Under the pieces are notes generated by a model, which did not search any database, had not been told where the DNA came from, and was given only the letters and a program-made list of their open reading frames with translations. The translations under genes were made by a program, and so were the position numbers. Positions 21,911 to 24,787 of a DNA stretch of 24,787 bases are shown piece after piece (position 1 is the stretch's first letter; each line of letters starts with the position of its first letter). The DNA is from an uncultured Collinsella sp. GTDB lineage: Bacteria > Actinomycetota > Coriobacteriia > Coriobacteriales > Coriobacteriaceae. The DNA is taken from the NCBI GenBank assembly GCA_959596505.1, contig CAUFWM010000022.1, forward strand, positions 1 through 24,787, written 5' to 3'.

Positions 21911-21946
21911 CGATGATTTTTAATCCCCGTCCCAGAAAAATCATCG
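21911..21946 (-). repeat. GGGAC-loop palindrome, stem family E
   Basis: CGATGATTTTT (21911-21921) pairs perfectly over 11 bp with AAAAATCATCG (21936-21946); the 14-base loop reads CTGGGACGGGGATT on the minus strand. It starts 9 bases after the radical SAM stop, with GGGAC in the sense of that gene. With A/T pairs at the loop side it could also work as a terminator. Confidence 0.8.
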
Positions 21947-21955
21947 GCAAACGCG

Positions 21956-22894
21956 CTACTTTGCGCTGGTGAGGACGCCGGTGGTGTCGAAGGCCGGGGT
22001 AAAGCTCTCGTCTACCGCGCCGCCCTCTTGCCAGAACATCGTCGTAAAGCCCAGGTCGTCGGCATGGTCGAGCACCTGCTCGTACTCCTCGCGCGTCACA
22101 GCGCGCGCCAACTCGCCGCCCTGCTCGCGCATGAGCGCATTAGGCGTGTACTGGTTCATGACCGAGATCGGCACATCGCCCACCGCCTGCCACACCAGGT
22201 CCAGCACGCGACACGAATCGTCTGCATGTCCCGGCAGTACCAGATGGCGCACAATCATGCCGCGCTTCATGAGCCCGTCCTCGTCCACCAGCTCTCCCCC
22301 GCGGCGCTCAATCTCGCGCGCCATTTGGGCCAGGCCCGACACGGCCACACGCGGGTAGTCCTGAATATGAGAGAGCGACTGCGCAAGCCCCGCATCGGCA
22401 TATTTAAAGTCGGTAAGCCATACATCGACCAGATCGCCGAGCGCCGTCACGGCACTCGCGCGCTCATAACCGCTCGTATTGTAGACGATTGGGATGGCCA
22501 GCCCGCGCGCCCGTGCCGCGCCAATCGCAGCCGGCAGCAGGTGCGCGTAGTGCGTCGCCGTCACTAAATTAATATTGTTCGCACCCTGGTCCTGCAGCTC
22601 CAACATAATCTCGACCAGGCGCTCGGGCGAAATCTCAAGCCCAAAATTGCCCGTCGAGATCTCGTGGTTCTGGCAATAGACGCATTTGAGCGAGCAACCG
22701 CTAAAGAAGATCGTGCCCGAACCGGCTTCGCCCGAGATAGGCGGCTCCTCCCACATATGAAGCGCCGCGCGGGCCACTTTGAGCGTGTCGTCAGCACCGC
22801 ATACGCCGTGCGCGCCCTCATCGCGCGCCGCACCGCAACGGCGCGGACACAAATGACAGGCTGGCGAAAAAAGTTCGGTCAACGACGTCGGCAT
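21956..22894 (-). CDS. Radical SAM protein, PflA/PflX-like
   Basis: A 312-residue iron-sulfur protein. The radical SAM cluster motif CxxxCxxC is in FFSGCSLKCVYCQNHEIS (Cys residues near 67, 71 and 74), preceded by an N-terminal Cys cluster CHLCPRRCG...GVCG near residues 13-33. That combination fits the uncharacterised PflX-type relatives of pyruvate formate-lyase activating enzyme rather than PflA itself. NINLVTATHYAHLL and IVYNTSGYE follow the usual barrel strands. No glycyl radical enzyme is in the window, so the partner is unknown. ATG 22894 has GGAG 9 bases upstream on the minus strand; a TTG at 22909 would add five residues and overlap that site. Confidence 0.88.
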   Translation of the reverse strand: MPTSLTELFSPACHLCPRRCGAARDEGAHGVCGADDTLKVARAALHMWEEPPISGEAGSGTIFFSGCSLKCVYCQNHEISTGNFGLEISPERLVEIMLELQDQGANNINLVTATHYAHLLPAAIGAARARGLAIPIVYNTSGYERASAVTALGDLVDVWLTDFKYADAGLAQSLSHIQDYPRVAVSGLAQMAREIERRGGELVDEDGLMKRGMIVRHLVLPGHADDSCRVLDLVWQAVGDVPISVMNQYTPNALMREQGGELARAVTREEYEQVLDHADDLGFTTMFWQEGGAVDESFTPAFDTTGVLTSAK

Positions 22895-23009
22895 AAAAAC
22901 ATGCTCCAAAACAACGATTCAGCAGCTCAAACGTAAAGGGACCAACCGCACAGACGGCTCGAGCCCCAAGGTGCCGTAATCGTCCGACACGATTTTTGTA
23001 ATGTCAAGA

Positions 23010-23038
23010 CTGGAATCCACAAAGTGCCGCTTTATGAT
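23010..23038 (+). promoter_or_regulatory. Putative promoter of the 6S-like RNA
   Basis: CTGGAA (23010-23015), 17-base spacer, TATGAT (23033-23038). Transcription would start near 23045, at the base of the closing stem. Between 22895 and 23009 nothing else was identified. Confidence 0.5.
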
Positions 23039-23044
23039 GTAGGT

Positions 23045-23213
23045 ATTCCGCCCCCCGCGGAGCAACTGGGTGAACCGTCGCGTTTATTTAGGGAGCCCAC
23101 ACAGTCGTACCTAGTACAGGTATCCTTCGTTGTTAAGGACGCTGGAACAGTCGATGAGGGCACCCACCTGTTTTAGGTGGGTTCATTTTCGTAACGTGGG
23201 GGGTGGTTTTCTT
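23045..23213 (+). ncRNA. ssrS: 6S RNA-like regulator of RNA polymerase
   Basis: 6S RNA binds sigma-70-type RNA polymerase holoenzyme by mimicking an open promoter. The segment of about 169 nt has the expected plan: a 12-bp closing stem (CCGCCCCCCGCG 23048-23059 with CGTGGGGGGTGG 23195-23206, two G-U), a large unpaired middle and an apical hairpin (TCCTT/AAGGA near 23122-23138). The 3' half carries GGGCACCCACCT...AGGTGGGTTCA, which resembles the conserved 6S segment as I remember it. The closing stem runs into TTTTCTTTT, acting as terminator. A promoter-like pair lies just upstream, and no open reading frame fits. Identification rests on architecture and a remembered motif, not a covariance search. 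Confidence 0.72.
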
Positions 23214-23336
23214 TTGCCGAAACTCGCCATTGCAAATCCCGCCAAGATCCCCAAAGGGCACTAGGCGGAACCCCACTATCACTCGAATATCTGGTAAGCA
23301 CGTGATTATCGCCCCGTGCAATTCTTCACACCCTCC

Positions 23337-23365
23337 TTGGTCGAGTATCATGGGTCAGCTATACC
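23337..23365 (+). promoter_or_regulatory. Leaderless-type promoter of the WecA/TagO gene
   Basis: TTGGTC (23337-23342), 17-base spacer, TATACC (23360-23365). The predicted start point (23371-23375) meets the ATG at 23375, and no ribosome-binding site is present. Confidence 0.5.
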
Positions 23366-23374
23366 CTTTGCGGC

Positions 23375-24622
23375 ATGGCATCCTTTGACCTTTTCCTTCG
23401 ACGCTTGGCGGTTTATCGATTCATGGCTTCCTCCACGAGCTTCATACCGTACCTTTGCGTGGCGGTCGCGGCTTTTATCACGACCTTCCTTGCGGTGCCC
23501 CTGGTCAAGCGCCTGGCAATCAAGCTCGATGCCGTCGACTATCCTTCCAAGCGCCGCATCAACACTAAACCCATCCCGCGCATGGGTGGCACGGCAGTCT
23601 TTTTGGGCCTCGTCGTCGCCTGCATCGTGCAGATCCTAGGCACCTGGTACCTGGGCTGGCCGCCCGCTTTGGTGCCCCACCCCCGTCTGCACATCAGCTA
23701 CCCCATACTTGCGCTTTCTTTTACCGTCATCTTTGCGACCGGCGCGATCGACGACGTCTTCCAGCTCAAGCCCAAGCAAAAGCTCGCTGGCCAGGTCCTC
23801 GCCGCGCTCATCGCCTGCGTGGGCGGCCTGCGCATCGGCGTCATCGTCAACCCGTTTGCTCCTGGCGAGATCATGCTCGGCTGGCTCGCCTACCCCATCA
23901 CTGTGGTCTACCTGGTGGCGTTCACCAACATCATCAACCTTATCGACGGCCTCGACGGTCTGGCCACGGGTATCTGCGGTATCGCGTCGTTCACCATGTT
24001 TTCGGTCGCGGTGCTCTCGGGCCGCATCGACGCCGCCGCGCTCTCCATCGCGCTCTTTGGCTCGTGCCTCGCCTTCTTGCGCTATAACTTCAACCCCGCG
24101 AGCATCTTCTTGGGCGACTCGGGGTCGCTGCTGCTGGGCTTTGCGCTGGGCTCCATCTCGCTGCTCAACGTGAGCCGCACCGCCGCGCTCACCTCGCTCA
24201 TCATCCCGCTCATCGTGGCCGGCGTGCCCATCATCGATACGTTTAGCGCCATCGTGCGCCGCAAGCGCGCCCACATTAGCATCGGGCAGGCCGACAAGGG
24301 CCACATCCACCACCGCCTGATCCAAGAAGGCTACAACCAAAAACAGGCTGTGCTGCTCATCTATGCCTGGTGCATTATGCTTTCGGCCGGCGCCGCCGCC
24401 ATCAATCAGGTCGAGGTGCCCATGCGCGTGCTCATCTTTACCGTGCTCGCCATTGGCTCGGCGGCCTTCGCCAAGCACCTGCACCTGTTTGAGCCCGTGC
24501 TGCGCCACCATTACAACAAGCGCACGCATGAGGACGAGCTGGTAACCCCCGACGACCCCGCTTTTAAGCAGGAGGAGCAAGCAGCCGAGGAACGTAAAGA
24601 AGAGCGCCACCACAAGCTCTAG
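23375..24622 (+). CDS. Undecaprenyl-phosphate glycosyl-1-phosphate transferase (WecA/TagO/MraY superfamily)
   Basis: An integral membrane enzyme of 415 residues with about ten helices. It moves a sugar-1-phosphate (probably GlcNAc-1-P) from UDP-sugar to undecaprenyl phosphate, the first step of wall-polymer or surface glycan synthesis. Family motifs in order: KRRINTKPIPRMGGTAVFLG, GAIDDVFQLKPKQKL (Asp pair for Mg2+), NIINLIDGLDGLATG, FLGDSGSLLLGFALG and GHIHHRL in the cytoplasmic loop. The C-terminal 40 residues are a charged cytoplasmic tail (EEQAAEERKEERHHKL). The HIHHRL loop is of WecA/TagO type, not MraY. No ribosome-binding site precedes ATG 23375 or the in-frame ATG 23423, in line with a leaderless mRNA. 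Confidence 0.93.
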   Translation: MASFDLFLRRLAVYRFMASSTSFIPYLCVAVAAFITTFLAVPLVKRLAIKLDAVDYPSKRRINTKPIPRMGGTAVFLGLVVACIVQILGTWYLGWPPALVPHPRLHISYPILALSFTVIFATGAIDDVFQLKPKQKLAGQVLAALIACVGGLRIGVIVNPFAPGEIMLGWLAYPITVVYLVAFTNIINLIDGLDGLATGICGIASFTMFSVAVLSGRIDAAALSIALFGSCLAFLRYNFNPASIFLGDSGSLLLGFALGSISLLNVSRTAALTSLIIPLIVAGVPIIDTFSAIVRRKRAHISIGQADKGHIHHRLIQEGYNQKQAVLLIYAWCIMLSAGAAAINQVEVPMRVLIFTVLAIGSAAFAKHLHLFEPVLRHHYNKRTHEDELVTPDDPAFKQEEQAAEERKEERHHKL

Positions 24623-24635
24623 GATAAGCTGCCGA

Positions 24636-24680
24636 GGGTGCGCCCAGGCGCCGCTGGCCAAGCGCAGCCGCGCCGCACCC
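24636..24680 (+). other. GC-rich stem after the WecA/TagO gene
   Basis: GGGTGCG (24636-24642) pairs with CGCACCC (24674-24680) with further GC-rich pairing inside. There is no T-run, so it is at best a weak or factor-dependent end. Confidence 0.3.
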
Positions 24681-24781
24681 ATCGCACAAGCAGCCCCTCT
24701 CCCGCCCCTCGCCTACTTACGACCCGCCCCTTCAATAAACGCGTTATCATCTTGACCCATGAACATACGTTAGGAGCAATC

Positions 24782-24787
24782 ATGCCA
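24782..24787 (+). CDS. Start of the next gene (truncated by the window end)
   Basis: ATG CCA at the last bases, preceded by TAGGAG at a good distance and a -10-like TATCAT at 24745-24750. Only two codons are visible, so no product can be named. Confidence 0.5.

Overview
The window reads like a chromosomal segment of a high-GC Gram-positive gut anaerobe of the Coriobacteriia, most like Collinsella. That placement is an inference from the strong GC bias, the very long Ala/Lys/Arg-rich N-terminal extension on Rho, the CarD-like regulator, possible leaderless promoters and the housekeeping gene set. No plasmid or phage backbone is visible.

Layout. 1-2300: a flavoprotein oxidoreductase, then a minus-strand tRNA cluster (His, Lys, Lys). 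2460-4680: a class I/II aminotransferase and a ROK-family fructokinase, each followed by a strong terminator. 4790-6700 (minus): a VanZ-like membrane protein and an Ala-rich two-TM protein of unknown function, probably one operon. 7016-9559 (minus): rho. 9560-10470: a gene-poor stretch full of palindromic repeats. 10471-13152: argS (minus) divergent from a CarD-like regulator (plus). 13150-14440: a REP-associated tyrosine transposase (RAYT) between two inverted copies of a 45-base palindromic repeat. 14437-16494 (minus): an HD-domain protein and proA. 16608-18026 (plus): a prolyl-aminopeptidase-like hydrolase. 18314-22894 (minus): proB, nicotinate phosphoribosyltransferase, a small coiled-coil membrane protein, tRNA-Ala and a PflA-like radical SAM protein. 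23045-23213: a 6S-like RNA. 23375-24622: a WecA/TagO-type glycosyl-1-phosphate transferase. The first bases of another gene close the window.

The proline theme (proA, prolyl aminopeptidase, proB) is the only clear multi-gene functional grouping. Most other genes are single housekeeping units separated by terminators.

The most interesting layer lies between the genes. At least eight palindromes share one plan: a family-specific stem of 5-12 bp around a 13-19 base loop that carries GGGAC. The stems fall into five sequence families. Six sites lie at or just after stop codons (CarD-like, HD protein, proA, nicotinate phosphoribosyltransferase, peptidase, radical SAM). In five of those six, GGGAC is on the coding strand of the gene just ended. 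In three, the element lies exactly between the stop codon and the terminator. The RAYT gene sits between two inverted copies of one family, which makes a RAYT-driven, stop-codon-targeted dispersal system the leading hypothesis. Other repeats are a tandem structured repeat directly after the proB stop, two related long palindromes of about 130 bp, and a 53-bp tandem array.
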